A stretch of 64,000 bases of DNA from Luteirhabdus pelagi (GTDB lineage: Bacteria; Bacteroidota; Bacteroidia; Flavobacteriales; Flavobacteriaceae), in assembly GCF_016827595.1 (NCBI RefSeq), contig NZ_JAECMS010000003.1, positions 1-64,000 of the forward strand. The letters are read 5' to 3'. This document shows positions 14,317 to 23,262 of the stretch, one piece after another. A program made the translations under genes and the position numbers. A model generated the notes under the pieces. It was not told the DNA's origin. It ran no database searches and was given only the letters and a program-made list of their open reading frames with translations. Each line of letters begins with the position of its first letter. Position 1 is the stretch's first letter.

Positions 14317-14433
14317 TTATCGCTTGTAGGACAATTTTTTGTTCATCCGAAGTAAGCGGTATAACTCCCGTTGCACTTGGCTCTTTCGTTTTCGAAAGCG
14401 AACCAAATTAGTTATAAACCGTAGCATATTCAT
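14317..14433 (-). CDS. 38-aa Arg/Lys-rich small ORF heading the photolyase operon
   Basis: An intact ATG-to-TAA frame of 38 codons. It begins MNMLRFITNLVRFRKRKSQV and ends LRMNKKLSYKR, with about a dozen Arg/Lys and no acidic patch beyond one Glu. A short hydrophobic N-terminus followed by a basic stretch suggests an amphipathic helix. Its stop is 15 bp before the SRPBCC start, and an A-rich AAAAGAAAAA tract precedes its ATG. A second ATG lies at codon 3. No homology is recognised; reading-frame conservation would be needed to confirm it. Confidence 0.5.
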   Translation of the reverse strand: MNMLRFITNLVRFRKRKSQVQRELYRLLRMNKKLSYKR

Positions 14434-14625
14434 TTTTTCTTTTAAAGATACGCCTGTTTTATAAATTGGAAAATACTTTAAACAAAACTTAACAGTTTCA
14501 CCATCTTTGATTTACGCAATAGTTTACCCTTCTTACTCTCAATCAATATTTTTAAGGTTTTCTTAACGAAAGAAAAATAGGGGTGTTGTACTTTCGTATG
14601 GAATTAAAAACCAATACTTTCCAAC

Positions 14626-15471
14626 ATGAAAAAAATACTCTTACTTGCTGCTATTGTTGCCATGTCGTTTACGGCCAATGCACAATTAGAAGCACCGCAA
14701 CCATCAACATCCCAAAAAATTGAACAAACGATTGGGTTAACCGATGTTACACTTGAATATTCTCGTCCCTCAATGAAAGGGCGAACTATCATGGGAGGCC
14801 TTGTTCCTTACGATAAAGTATGGCGTACTGGAGCGAATGCGAACACTAAAATCACATTTAGCGATCCTGTTATGATTGGCGATACCGAATTGAAAGCCGG
14901 TAGCTATGCGATTTACACGAAGCCAGGAAAAGACACTTGGGAAGTGATGTTCTATACCGACACCAACAATTGGGGAACACCTCAAAAATGGGATGAAAGC
15001 AAAGTGGCAGCGAAGACTACCGTAAAGGCATATCCTATGGAAATGGATGTAGAGACCTTCACCATGACGTTCGATGATATCACAAACGATAGTGCTAATC
15101 TAGGTATGATCTGGGAAAATACCTATGTGGGTGTTCCTATTAAAGTGAATACCGATACCCAAATGACAGCAAATATCGAGCGTGTAATGGGCGGGCCTAC
15201 TGCGAATGATTACTATCAAGCAGCCGTGTACTATAAGGATACCAATAAGGATCTGGCGAAGGCAAAAGAATGGATCAACAAAGCGATTGAAATGAGCGAT
15301 AACGATCCGTTTTGGTACTATCGTCAAAAATCATTGATTTATGCTCAGGCAGGTGACAAAAAAGAAGCGATTAAAGCGGCACAAAAATCATTGGAATTGG
15401 CAAAGAAAGCTGGTAACGACGATTATATTGCGCTAAACCAAAAGTCATTGAAAGAGTGGGGTGCTATGTAA
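14626..15471 (+). CDS. Secreted DUF2911 protein with C-terminal TPR-like helices
   Basis: A 281-aa protein. A signal peptide (residues 1-19, KKILLLAAIVAMSFTANAQ) is followed by the DUF2911 beta domain: LEYSRPSMKGRTIMGGLVPY (about 44-63), VWRTGANANTKI, and the AGSYAIYTKPGKDTWEV strand. From about residue 190 the chain turns helical (NDYYQAAVYYKDTNKDLAKA through KKEAIKAAQKSLELAKKAG), a TPR-like pattern. It is probably periplasmic. Function of DUF2911 is unknown. A TACTTTCG box at 14589-14596, one base off the consensus, lies 30 bp before the ATG. It converges on the S41 gene across a shared terminator. Confidence 0.88.
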   Translation: MKKILLLAAIVAMSFTANAQLEAPQPSTSQKIEQTIGLTDVTLEYSRPSMKGRTIMGGLVPYDKVWRTGANANTKITFSDPVMIGDTELKAGSYAIYTKPGKDTWEVMFYTDTNNWGTPQKWDESKVAAKTTVKAYPMEMDVETFTMTFDDITNDSANLGMIWENTYVGVPIKVNTDTQMTANIERVMGGPTANDYYQAAVYYKDTNKDLAKAKEWINKAIEMSDNDPFWYYRQKSLIYAQAGDKKEAIKAAQKSLELAKKAGNDDYIALNQKSLKEWGAM

Positions 15472-15498
15472 CCTATTGACTTGAAATCTTTAAAGAAA

Positions 15499-15527
15499 AA
15501 CGTCTCAATCTTGAGGCGTTTTTTTTA
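15499..15527 (+). terminator. Terminator after DUF2911, overlapping the S41 stop
   Basis: AACGTCTCAA (15499-15508) pairs with TTGAGGCGTT (15511-15520), followed by a T run. The stop codon of the convergent S41 gene (15507-15505) lies in the stem, so the hairpin probably ends both transcripts. Confidence 0.85.
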
Positions 15528-16740
15528 TTTCGGAAAGTGCCTTTTGTAGCACTTCATCTTTAGCTATTGTAGTTTGATGTACGTACACTTCAGGAATAAA
15601 CGATTCGCGCAGCGTTCCGTTTATGTGATACAGCTTGGCCGTAGATAACCTGTAGCCATACTTTCGATGTTGGAAAGGGAAGTAGTCAATTTCACCCGCT
15701 AATCGCTCCATTTCGGTACCGATTATGGTACCGCGGTTCATCGCATCAAATCCTATAGCGATGCCTTCACCCATGCTTCCGGTCCAACGACCAACCAAAA
15801 CTACTAATGGTTTCGTGTAGGCTTCACCCCGTGGACTTACATATTCAACCCAACTTCTACGAATTTTTGGTGCATTATCATAGCGTTCTACAGTTTCGTG
15901 CTTCTGATACGGCTTCTCTTCTTCAATAAAACGTCCCATAATACCTCTTGCTACATACGAATTCCCTCCATCTACCGTATTTCGTAAGTCGAGAATAATT
16001 CCTTTGGTATCCTCCATCTTCTCAAGGATTGCATCGAAGGTGTTTATGGTTTCGTTATTTCCGAGGGAATTGTTGATTCTTATAATTCCGATGTCCTGTT
16101 GAACTTCCGAAGATACTATTGATGAAGGCTGTTTTAATTGAATGGAATCTAAATTAAATTCAACTTCTTCCCCACCACTAAAGCGAAGTGTAAGCAGCCT
16201 CGGTTCATTATAGCGACCTGCCAATACTTTATTTAATATCCATTCCCTGACCACGCTATTGTCTTTATCGCTGCAGATTGTGGGAAACGATTCGATTGCA
16301 TCAGCAATACTCTTCCCATTAATTTTGACGATTTCTGCTCCGAATAAATTCGGCATGTCACTTTCAATTTGTGTTTGCCAGACGTTTGCGATAGTGGCTT
16401 TATCCTCGTCTACACGAGCATATATAGGCGAATATAACCGGAAAGAACTTGAGGTATTAGTATTTAGAATAAGGTGACTATCATAAAATTCATCCAAAAG
16501 AAATTCGAAGAACAATACTACATCCTCATTGGTTTCTAAGTTTGGGATGTTAGCTTCATACCTCTGGCGAATGCATTCGAGGTCGACCTTCTTATTCTCC
16601 AAATAGCTATAATGATCTGAAAGATCTTGAAGTAATTGGTTGAAATCGCTTCGTATTCTATCATGAAAACTCTTTTCTTCCTGTGCGAATGTCGTCGAAA
16701 CAAAAACTGAAAAAAGCAGTATGAAGAAATAGCGATTCAT
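15505..16740 (-). CDS. S41-family (tail-specific protease-like) peptidase
   Basis: A 411-aa exported protein. Signal peptide 1-19 (FILLFSVFVSTTFAQ), an alpha-helical N-terminal region, a short PDZ-like stretch around EIVKINGKSIADAI (137-150), and the S41 core with DLRNTVDGGN (251-260) and the nucleophile region VGRWTGSMGEG (316-326; Ser322). S41 enzymes cleave C-termini in the periplasm with a Ser-Lys or Ser-His arrangement; the partner residue is not obvious to me, so activity is not certain. It follows the symporter gene on the same strand with a 3-bp gap, so the two are likely transcribed together. Confidence 0.85.
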   Translation of the reverse strand: MNRYFFILLFSVFVSTTFAQEEKSFHDRIRSDFNQLLQDLSDHYSYLENKKVDLECIRQRYEANIPNLETNEDVVLFFEFLLDEFYDSHLILNTNTSSSFRLYSPIYARVDEDKATIANVWQTQIESDMPNLFGAEIVKINGKSIADAIESFPTICSDKDNSVVREWILNKVLAGRYNEPRLLTLRFSGGEEVEFNLDSIQLKQPSSIVSSEVQQDIGIIRINNSLGNNETINTFDAILEKMEDTKGIILDLRNTVDGGNSYVARGIMGRFIEEEKPYQKHETVERYDNAPKIRRSWVEYVSPRGEAYTKPLVVLVGRWTGSMGEGIAIGFDAMNRGTIIGTEMERLAGEIDYFPFQHRKYGYRLSTAKLYHINGTLRESFIPEVYVHQTTIAKDEVLQKALSEIKKTPQD

Positions 16741-16743
16741 GAA

Positions 16744-18438
16744 TTACGACATTTCACTGTTTTCATTACTCTTGAAGAATACGGTCTGAAGCAGCAATGC
16801 CAATACCATCACCAGCGCACAGCCTACAAGGTTTAACCATAAATAGGGCATCAGGTCGATCCACCAAATATAGATAATGACTGCCTGCGTAATAAAGGCT
16901 GCAACAAAGGTGGCATTGCTCTTTACATATTTGATGAAAAAAGCCAATAGGAAAATGCCCAATACATTTCCGTAGAAAATAGAACCGATAATATTCACCA
17001 ATTGAATCAAGTTATCAAACAAATTCGCAATACTGGCAACACCAATGGCTATCAGTCCCCAGAGCAACGTAAACCACTTTGAAGCATGTACATAATGCTT
17101 TTCGCTTTTACCGGCGACGTTCCTTTTGTACAGGTCGATAGAGGTAGTACTTCCCAGGGCATTCAATTCTGAAGCGGTAGACGACATGGCCGCACTTAAA
17201 ATTACCGCCAATAGCAGACCAATAAGACCCGTTGGTAGATTGTTCAATATAAAGTGAATAAAAACGTAATCCTTATCATTGGTTTCGGCTTCAGGATTTG
17301 CTTTCTTGATCAATTTCTTGGAATCTTCGCGTAGTTGTTCTTCGGAAGTGTTTAATACTGAAATCTCTTCGGCCAATTGTTCTCTTTCTGTTGTTGAAGA
17401 TGCTCGCGCATATGAAATTTGTTTTGCGGAGAGTTCGGTTTCCAACGCTCGTTTTTCCTGTTGAAGCGTTTCGTACTGTGAAGCATACTGCGAATTCATC
17501 ACGTCTTCAACCCCAGCTGGATTGAAATGAAGCGGAGAGGTATTGAATTGATAAAAGACGAATACCATCACCCCGACCAATAAAATGAAGAACTGCATGG
17601 GTACCTTTAGGAAACCGTTCATGATAAGTCCCATCTGACTTTGCTTTAACGAGCGACCAGAAAGATAGCGTTGCACCTGACTTTGATCGGTTCCAAAGTA
17701 GGAGAGGGCCAAAAACGTTCCGCCAATTAAACCGCTCCAAATCGTATAGCGGTTTTCAAAATCGAATGAAAAATCCAATATATCCATCTTCCCGGTAGCA
17801 CCGGCAATTTCAAAAGCATCGGTCATGGAAACATCAAGCGGTAGATAGTTCAGTATTAACAGAAACGCGATAAACATTCCGAAGAAAATCACTGCCATTT
17901 GCTGTTTCTGGGTAACGCTTACGGCATGCGTACCGCCGCTAACCGTGTAGATAATGACCAAAAGTCCAATTCCGATATTCAAATACGTAAGATTCCAACC
18001 CAGTACAGCTGAAAGAATAATGGCAGGCGCAAAAATGGTAATCCCTGCCGCCAATCCACGTTGAATTAAAAATAGAATAGCCGTTAATGTCCGTGTCTTT
18101 ACATCGAAGCGCGTTTCAAGATATTCGTAGGCCGTAAATACTTTAAGACGATGATAGATCGGTATGAAAACCAGACAGATAATAACCATTGCGATGGGTA
18201 CGCCAAAGTAGAATTGAACAAAGCCCATCCCATCGTGAAATGCTTGTCCCGGTGTTGAAAGAAAGGTGATGGCACTTGCTTGGGTTGCCATAACGCTAAG
18301 GCCAATCGTCCACCAATTTGCTTGGTTGCCGCCTTTGAAATAATCTGTAACGTCCTTACTACCTCTTGTTTTCCACGTACCGTACAGGACGATAAAGAGC
18401 AGTGTTCCTCCTAAAACATACCAATCGATTTGCTGCAT
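16744..18438 (-). CDS. Sodium/solute symporter (SSS family) with coiled-coil insert
   Basis: A 564-aa inner-membrane transporter with 13-14 hydrophobic helices in the SSS (SGLT-like) order. Visible marks are the TM1 segment after GGNQANWWTIGLSVMATQASA, the SAAMSSTASELNALGSTTS segment with the conserved small residues, and the C-terminal helices. Between about residues 310 and 385 there is a hydrophilic heptad-rich insert (LQQEKRALETELSAKQIS through LREDSKKLIKKANPEAE), atypical for the superfamily. Substrate unknown. Its ATG overlaps the stop of a 36-aa membrane protein (TAATG), which in turn overlaps the PIG-L gene, implying translational coupling. Confidence 0.92.
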   Translation of the reverse strand: MQQIDWYVLGGTLLFIVLYGTWKTRGSKDVTDYFKGGNQANWWTIGLSVMATQASAITFLSTPGQAFHDGMGFVQFYFGVPIAMVIICLVFIPIYHRLKVFTAYEYLETRFDVKTRTLTAILFLIQRGLAAGITIFAPAIILSAVLGWNLTYLNIGIGLLVIIYTVSGGTHAVSVTQKQQMAVIFFGMFIAFLLILNYLPLDVSMTDAFEIAGATGKMDILDFSFDFENRYTIWSGLIGGTFLALSYFGTDQSQVQRYLSGRSLKQSQMGLIMNGFLKVPMQFFILLVGVMVFVFYQFNTSPLHFNPAGVEDVMNSQYASQYETLQQEKRALETELSAKQISYARASSTTEREQLAEEISVLNTSEEQLREDSKKLIKKANPEAETNDKDYVFIHFILNNLPTGLIGLLLAVILSAAMSSTASELNALGSTTSIDLYKRNVAGKSEKHYVHASKWFTLLWGLIAIGVASIANLFDNLIQLVNIIGSIFYGNVLGIFLLAFFIKYVKSNATFVAAFITQAVIIYIWWIDLMPYLWLNLVGCALVMVLALLLQTVFFKSNENSEMS

Positions 18439-18548
18439 TAGCTAAAGGTTTTCATTAGGAAATAGAACAATACGATATAGATAGCATTCATGACCAGCAC
18501 TGCTACGTACACCCAAGGTTTGATTTTATTTGTTTTCGGTACTTCCAT
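18438..18548 (-). CDS. 36-aa single-TM protein coupled to the symporter
   Basis: A 36-codon frame, N-terminus MEVPKTNKIKPW, then one transmembrane helix (about 13-32, VYVAVLVMNAIYIVLFYF), then MKTFS. Both ends use TAATG overlaps: its ATG (18548-18546) shares a base with the TAA of the PIG-L gene, and its TAA (18440-18438) shares a base with the symporter ATG. The basic N-terminus and short C-terminus predict N-in topology by the positive-inside rule. A small accessory subunit of the symporter is the obvious hypothesis. It is too short for many gene callers. Confidence 0.82.
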   Translation of the reverse strand: MEVPKTNKIKPWVYVAVLVMNAIYIVLFYFLMKTFS

Positions 18549-21040
18549 TAGTTGCCGAGTGATAGAATATTAGCAAATAGTCGATAGGCACCTGCTACAC
18601 CCGCTGGTAACTCGCGAAAAAAGCTCAATCCCGTATACACATAATGACCCTTTCCGTATTCAGCTACCAAGAGCGATCCCTTGGTTTGTGTTTCGCCAGC
18701 ATCGTTCATTCCAAGAATTGGTGTAAACTGCGGTGCCCATTCGTCTGGGAAATATAGACCACGTTCTTGAATCCATCCTTCAAAATCGGCTTGGGTAATT
18801 TCGTTTGGTTCATTCAGTACATCGTGTTCGGGGGCGAGAAAGGATACGTCACTATTTTCATCCGTCACGCGATCTCTTGATATTTTCAGGGAATAAGGTG
18901 CAACGTCTTCAGTAACCATTCCGCGATTGGTATTGTATTGCGCCACCAAGGTGCCGCCTTCTTCTACATATTTATTTAAGATGGTTTGTTTGAAAGCCAA
19001 CTCCGGTACCGTGTTATAGGCGCGAATACCAATAACCACAGCATCAAAGTCCTCTAGTTTTTTCAAGGTAATAGCATCTGGTGAAAGGGTTGTGACCGAA
19101 TAGCCAATCTGACGTAGGCTTTCCGGAATGGCGTCGCCAGCACCTTCAATATAACCAATACGATCGCCTTCTTTCTCCAAATCGATATGAACCACCTTTG
19201 CTTGGGCGGATAGCAATACTCTTTGGAATGGAATATGGTCATAATCGATGGTCACAAGTTCCTTATCGAAAAATTGATCGCCAACCCTCACCAAAGGCTT
19301 TAGATAGCCTTCACTTTGATCTCTAGGAGGTGTTATGGTGAACAGGACGGTCTTGCTTTCACCTTTACGCTCCATGTTGAATGTTTGTTGCGCTGGTGAA
19401 ACTTCCCAGCCATTTGGGTAATTCAATTGAACAAAACCGTTCACATTGTCGCGTCCGGCCGTTAAGGTTACGGGAATCTGACGGTCATCGCGATCTGGAA
19501 AAATTAATACTTTATCAGCTATACTAACGGTCATTTCGGGTAATACCTCTAACGGTTGATAGACTTCACCATCTACCGGGTCGTTGTATTTATACACCAC
19601 ATCCCTCACCACGGGAAGTTCCGTTCGGCTTAACGCTATATTGAATTGCACTTGTTCCGGAGCAGGAGTTTCGGGAAGTCCAATTTTATCTGGTGGCGCT
19701 TTGTACATGCCTAGACTGCCTTCTTCCTTCAGCCAATAGGGAGCTGAATATTCTTTAGACTGCGACGTAAGCGTTGCTTCAAACTCATATCGTTTGTTCG
19801 GCTCTAGCGTTGTGTTCTCCTGTAACAGAACCGTTCCGTTTGTTGTTTTCACACTCTGCAAGACCACAGGAAAATCGCTACGGTTGATGGCTTCGAGTGT
19901 TATTTTATACGTATTCCCAGGATTAATGCTATTCGTTTCTGAAACAGCTTCCACATAAATGCCACCGCAATCGAGAATTATCTTTTCCAATTGCTGCATC
20001 TTGATCGTACGCCAATGATCATCCTTCAACTGCTTAACCAATTCGTAGGCTTGCAGCAAGGGACGAAGCATGCTGGAAGGATTTTCAAAATCGAAATCGT
20101 CTTCCAAGGGTTCGAGGATAGCACCGATATTTTCACCACCTTCAACACGCGACCAGCTGGTATCGATACCTTCAAAAAGACTTTCTTTATTCTCAGGAAA
20201 ATCGCCTTTAAGGAATTCCAACCATTCCGATTGGGAACCGCGTGTTCCAGTACTTCCGAAGCCTTGCGATTTATGCATGCTGCGACTTAAGGAGGCTATT
20301 TCACCATTAGATAATCCAAGGGAAGGATAATAACCTCCCGTTTCAACTTCCATCAGATTGGTCTTATCGGCTTTCTCGAATGCTTCCTGACTTCCATAAA
20401 ACCACCAAGACGTATTGAAAAACAACCGTTTTGGTTGCCACGTTCCATATTGTTTTGCCGTTTCGGGATAAGCACTTGAATTGTTCACTTTCTCAAAGGC
20501 ATCGACACTTAGCATCGCTGAAGCGGTGTGATGTCCGTGCGTACTGCCAGGCGTACGGTGATTGAATCGGTTGATAATAACATCAGGTTTAAACTGTCGA
20601 ATCGCTCGAACCACATCGCCCAATACTTCCTCTTCATTCCAAAAGGAAAGCGTTTCCTCGGGATTCTTAGAATATCCAAAATCGTTTGCCCGTGTAAAAA
20701 ACTGTTGTCCGCCATCGGTTCTCCGCGCCGCCAATAATTCTTGTGTACGGATTACTCCTAACAATTCACGAATTTCAGGTCCTACCAGGTTCTGACCACC
20801 ATCGCCACGCGTTAATGATAAATAGGCAGTTCTAGCATGAACATCATTTACGAAATAGGAAATGAGGCGCGTATTCTCATCGTCGGGATGTGCCGCAATG
20901 TACATTGCAGAGCCAAGAAAGTTCAGCTGTTGTAATTCGTGATATATTTCTGAAGAGGTCGGTTTATCGGGCCGTTGGGCAAATAGGGAAGAGGATACTA
21001 CAAGTAAAAGAAGCAATTGCCCCAAAAATATGTTTCGCAT
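18548..21040 (-). CDS. PIG-L / LmbE-family deacetylase, large secreted form
   Basis: An 830-aa protein. Signal peptide 1-22, then a LmbE-like N-acetyl-sugar deacetylase domain with the zinc motif AAHPDDENTR (49-58), GDGGQNLVGPE and a later HRTPGSTHGHHTASA segment containing the second metal histidine group. A central beta-rich region (about 370-610, NEW3/CARDB-like) follows. The C-terminal 200 residues (AYNTVPELAF, GGTLVAQYNTN, GKGHYVYTGLSFFRELP) resemble a class I glutamine-amidotransferase-like fold. It is predicted periplasmic and metal dependent; the substrate is unknown. It is the first gene of a TAATG-linked trio with a 36-aa membrane protein and an SSS symporter, suggesting release and uptake of a sugar-like compound. 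Confidence 0.88.
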   Translation of the reverse strand: MRNIFLGQLLLLLVVSSSLFAQRPDKPTSSEIYHELQQLNFLGSAMYIAAHPDDENTRLISYFVNDVHARTAYLSLTRGDGGQNLVGPEIRELLGVIRTQELLAARRTDGGQQFFTRANDFGYSKNPEETLSFWNEEEVLGDVVRAIRQFKPDVIINRFNHRTPGSTHGHHTASAMLSVDAFEKVNNSSAYPETAKQYGTWQPKRLFFNTSWWFYGSQEAFEKADKTNLMEVETGGYYPSLGLSNGEIASLSRSMHKSQGFGSTGTRGSQSEWLEFLKGDFPENKESLFEGIDTSWSRVEGGENIGAILEPLEDDFDFENPSSMLRPLLQAYELVKQLKDDHWRTIKMQQLEKIILDCGGIYVEAVSETNSINPGNTYKITLEAINRSDFPVVLQSVKTTNGTVLLQENTTLEPNKRYEFEATLTSQSKEYSAPYWLKEEGSLGMYKAPPDKIGLPETPAPEQVQFNIALSRTELPVVRDVVYKYNDPVDGEVYQPLEVLPEMTVSIADKVLIFPDRDDRQIPVTLTAGRDNVNGFVQLNYPNGWEVSPAQQTFNMERKGESKTVLFTITPPRDQSEGYLKPLVRVGDQFFDKELVTIDYDHIPFQRVLLSAQAKVVHIDLEKEGDRIGYIEGAGDAIPESLRQIGYSVTTLSPDAITLKKLEDFDAVVIGIRAYNTVPELAFKQTILNKYVEEGGTLVAQYNTNRGMVTEDVAPYSLKISRDRVTDENSDVSFLAPEHDVLNEPNEITQADFEGWIQERGLYFPDEWAPQFTPILGMNDAGETQTKGSLLVAEYGKGHYVYTGLSFFRELPAGVAGAYRLFANILSLGN

Positions 21041-21094
21041 AGTTGAAAATTCTCATTAAACGAGGTTTCCAAAGATATTGAAATTTAGGGCGAG

Positions 21095-21111
21095 ACCGAA
21101 GTCGCTTCGGT
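21095..21111. other. Small perfect hairpin ACCGAAG-TCG-CTTCGGT
   Basis: A 7-bp perfect stem with a 3-nt loop between the MscS and PIG-L genes. It lacks a U tract on the minus strand, so it is a poor intrinsic terminator; it may be a transcript-stabilising stem or part of a dispersed repeat. Confidence 0.4.
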
Positions 21112-21134
21112 TTCTTTAACAGAAAGGGGATGTT

Positions 21135-21713
21135 TTAGTCTTCAGGTTGGACTTCCAAATGTTTGTTTTCGCCTTCAGCTTCCTGTTGTTCGAGGTATTC
21201 ATCCAATTCCTCAGGCTTAATAACCGTTACTCCCTTTTGCAGCATCATACTGTTGGGGTAGGTGATGATTTCACCCTTGGTTGTTTTCAGGATTACCTGA
21301 AAGGCTTTAATATCGTCGATGGTGCCCTCATATTCGTATTCCTTATCATGAATCTTGATATAATCACCAATCTTGTAGGGAAAGGTGAAGAACATAATCA
21401 CGCCGCTGGTAATATTGCTCAAGATAGACCATTGGGCAAAGAAGCCAATTCCGATGACCGCAAATACCGATGAAAGCGCCCAACCAAGATCCTTGGTTTC
21501 AACACCCCAGATGAGTATAAATCCTAAAACAATCAAGAATATAACGGCAAAATCGATATGCTTGATAATGAGTCCGGTGCGGTGTTCGACCAATTCCGAT
21601 TTTCGTGCAAAGCGAACCACAATCTCTTTCAATATATATCGAAGAAGAATAAGGATAATGACGAGGGAAATTGACTTTCCTATTTGAAAAAGATGAAAAT
21701 CAGACATATTCAA
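21135..21713 (-). CDS. Small MscS-type mechanosensitive channel
   Basis: A 192-aa inner-membrane protein. Helices at about 12-28 and 51-68, then the pore-lining TM3-like segment ALSSVFAVIGIGFFAQWSIL leading into SNITSGVIMFFTFPYKIGD, the MscS signature, and a beta domain (YIKIHDKEYEYEGTIDDIKA). It is shorter than E. coli MscS (286 aa) and ends with an acidic tail (EEQEAEGEN-like) instead of a full vestibule domain. It should form a tension-gated channel for osmotic downshock. It begins immediately after the stop of the upstream lipoprotein gene, so the two are probably co-translated. Confidence 0.88.
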   Translation of the reverse strand: MNMSDFHLFQIGKSISLVIILILLRYILKEIVVRFARKSELVEHRTGLIIKHIDFAVIFLIVLGFILIWGVETKDLGWALSSVFAVIGIGFFAQWSILSNITSGVIMFFTFPYKIGDYIKIHDKEYEYEGTIDDIKAFQVILKTTKGEIITYPNSMMLQKGVTVIKPEELDEYLEQQEAEGENKHLEVQPED

Positions 21714-22640
21714 CTATTTAATTCCAAGTGAATCGCGCCAAATGGTATCGCTTACCGTATTGTGACGCCAGTAGGGAAGACGGATTCGTTTTAATTTAGT
21801 TGCGGTGGTTTTCAGGCGAAGCGTGTCCGAAGGACTAGTACCATTTGTTTCTTCCCACTTTTCGATATGGTGGGGGAATGCCGACTGAAACCAAATAGTA
21901 AGCTGTCGCTCCAACATCGGGAAATCCAACGAATAGGTGCTCATGGAATCGCCTTGTTTGATATTCGCGTAGGCTTCATAGGCTTTAATATCTTTGTGGC
22001 GCATGCGCAACGCTTCAAAAGAGGGAATGACAGCGAGGTCGCCTGTAGGGAGTTCTTCAGGATTCATTCGGATTCTGCTCCAGATTTCATCCTCGAGCCA
22101 GGTTTTTTCCAAGGTCATGCTTTGGTCTGCTTCACCTTCAAAATAAGAATGTGACACTATTTCATAAGCGTCTTGATTGTTCAACTGCATGTACACCTGT
22201 CCACACCATTCCTGTACCGAAGTACTAATCTTCAACGGATGTGTTTCGCGTTCAATAGGAGCGAAGCTGCTGGTCATGATGCTGTACGGGTAAATTCCAG
22301 TGACAAATTTTTTGGTATTGTTCAGTTTCAACACAGAAACCGTTTCCTCGGAAGCTTGATTCGCCTTCACTTGCGCTTCAGGAAGAAAATCCTCGGTGAC
22401 GAAGATCTGTACCGCATGCCCATTTCGGATTTCACCATAGCGTTCCTGCGATAGGGTAAAGGACGTTAATTCCGCTTCCCCATTAAACCAATACTTCTTA
22501 AACCCTTTCGGTAAGGTACGGTTCGGAGCTTCGGAATCGGATGTTTCCATACCATCGGCACTGGATGGAATCAAGTTTTTTTCCGAATCGGCACAGCCTA
22601 TCAGAACACACAAACAAAGGAAGCTGAGTAAAAAGCGCAT
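21714..22640 (-). CDS. Conserved flavobacterial lipoprotein, function unknown
   Basis: A 308-aa protein with a lipobox at its N-terminus (LLSFLCLCVLIGCADSE; Cys16), so it is predicted to be lipid-anchored in the envelope. The body is mainly beta: KGFKKYWFNGEAELTSFTLS, YGEIRNGHAVQIFVTEDF, WCGQVYMQLNN, and a C-terminal TATKLKRIRLPYWR. I recall homologues mislabelled as septum formation inhibitor Maf, apparently copied from the real Maf gene 30 bp upstream; this protein has no Maf motif. It is probably in an operon with maf (upstream) and the MscS gene (downstream, 0 bp). Confidence 0.75.
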   Translation of the reverse strand: MRFLLSFLCLCVLIGCADSEKNLIPSSADGMETSDSEAPNRTLPKGFKKYWFNGEAELTSFTLSQERYGEIRNGHAVQIFVTEDFLPEAQVKANQASEETVSVLKLNNTKKFVTGIYPYSIMTSSFAPIERETHPLKISTSVQEWCGQVYMQLNNQDAYEIVSHSYFEGEADQSMTLEKTWLEDEIWSRIRMNPEELPTGDLAVIPSFEALRMRHKDIKAYEAYANIKQGDSMSTYSLDFPMLERQLTIWFQSAFPHHIEKWEETNGTSPSDTLRLKTTATKLKRIRLPYWRHNTVSDTIWRDSLGIK

Positions 22641-22670
22641 AGCAATAGTTTAGATAAAAATACGGAAATT

Positions 22671-23258
22671 TCAACGCTCGGCAATCTCCAAAAGCGTTTT
22701 ATACACCAAGCGTGTTGGGAGTCCGACAACGTTAAAAAAGGAACCTTCAATCTTCTCGACACCAATCAGCCCAATCCATTCCTGAATACCATAACTTCCT
22801 GCCTTGTCGAAGGGTTGAAAGTTGGACACATAATGATCGATTTCAGTTTCACTTAGATTAGCAAACCAAACGGTCGTAATTTCATGTACCGTTTTCTGAA
22901 AGTCCTTTCCAGTAAAGCACACTGAAGTAATCACCTCATGCTTTTGTCCGCTAATATCCCGTAGCATTTGTTTGGCTTCATCAACATCGGAAGCCTTTTC
23001 CAGCGCACGACCCTCTTTCCAGACGATAGTGTCACTTGTTATGAGAATATCGTTCTCAGCGAGATCTGTGAAAGCTGCAGCCTTCATTTCGGCAAGATGA
23101 TCGGTAATTTCGGCCGCTTTCAAATGGGAAGGGTAGGTTTCATCAATCGGACGAACATCTATGGTAACCTTCAACCCCAATTCTTCAAAAAAACGTTGTC
23201 TTCTTGGGGAGCCAGAAGCCAAAATCAAAGTATAGTCCTGTAGTAAATCGTATATCAT
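22671..23258 (-). CDS. maf: Maf-family nucleotide pyrophosphatase
   Basis: A 195-aa house-cleaning enzyme that hydrolyses non-canonical or modified NTPs to NMPs. Motifs: LASGSPRRQRFFEELGL (14-30), the D-E-T segment RPIDETYP (37-44), ILITSDTIVW (71-80) and the C-terminal DKAGSYGIQEW. Length is standard. It is 4 bp from the prenyltransferase gene upstream, within the long minus-strand cluster DUF2520, kdsC, ubiA-like, maf, lipoprotein, mscS. Confidence 0.95.
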   Translation of the reverse strand: MIYDLLQDYTLILASGSPRRQRFFEELGLKVTIDVRPIDETYPSHLKAAEITDHLAEMKAAAFTDLAENDILITSDTIVWKEGRALEKASDVDEAKQMLRDISGQKHEVITSVCFTGKDFQKTVHEITTVWFANLSETEIDHYVSNFQPFDKAGSYGIQEWIGLIGVEKIEGSFFNVVGLPTRLVYKTLLEIAER

Positions 23259-23262
23259 GGTA

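Noticed and set aside
21714-22640. A second Maf gene, as homologues are sometimes labelled
   Set aside because: It has a lipobox and none of the Maf motifs; the true Maf is 22671-23258.
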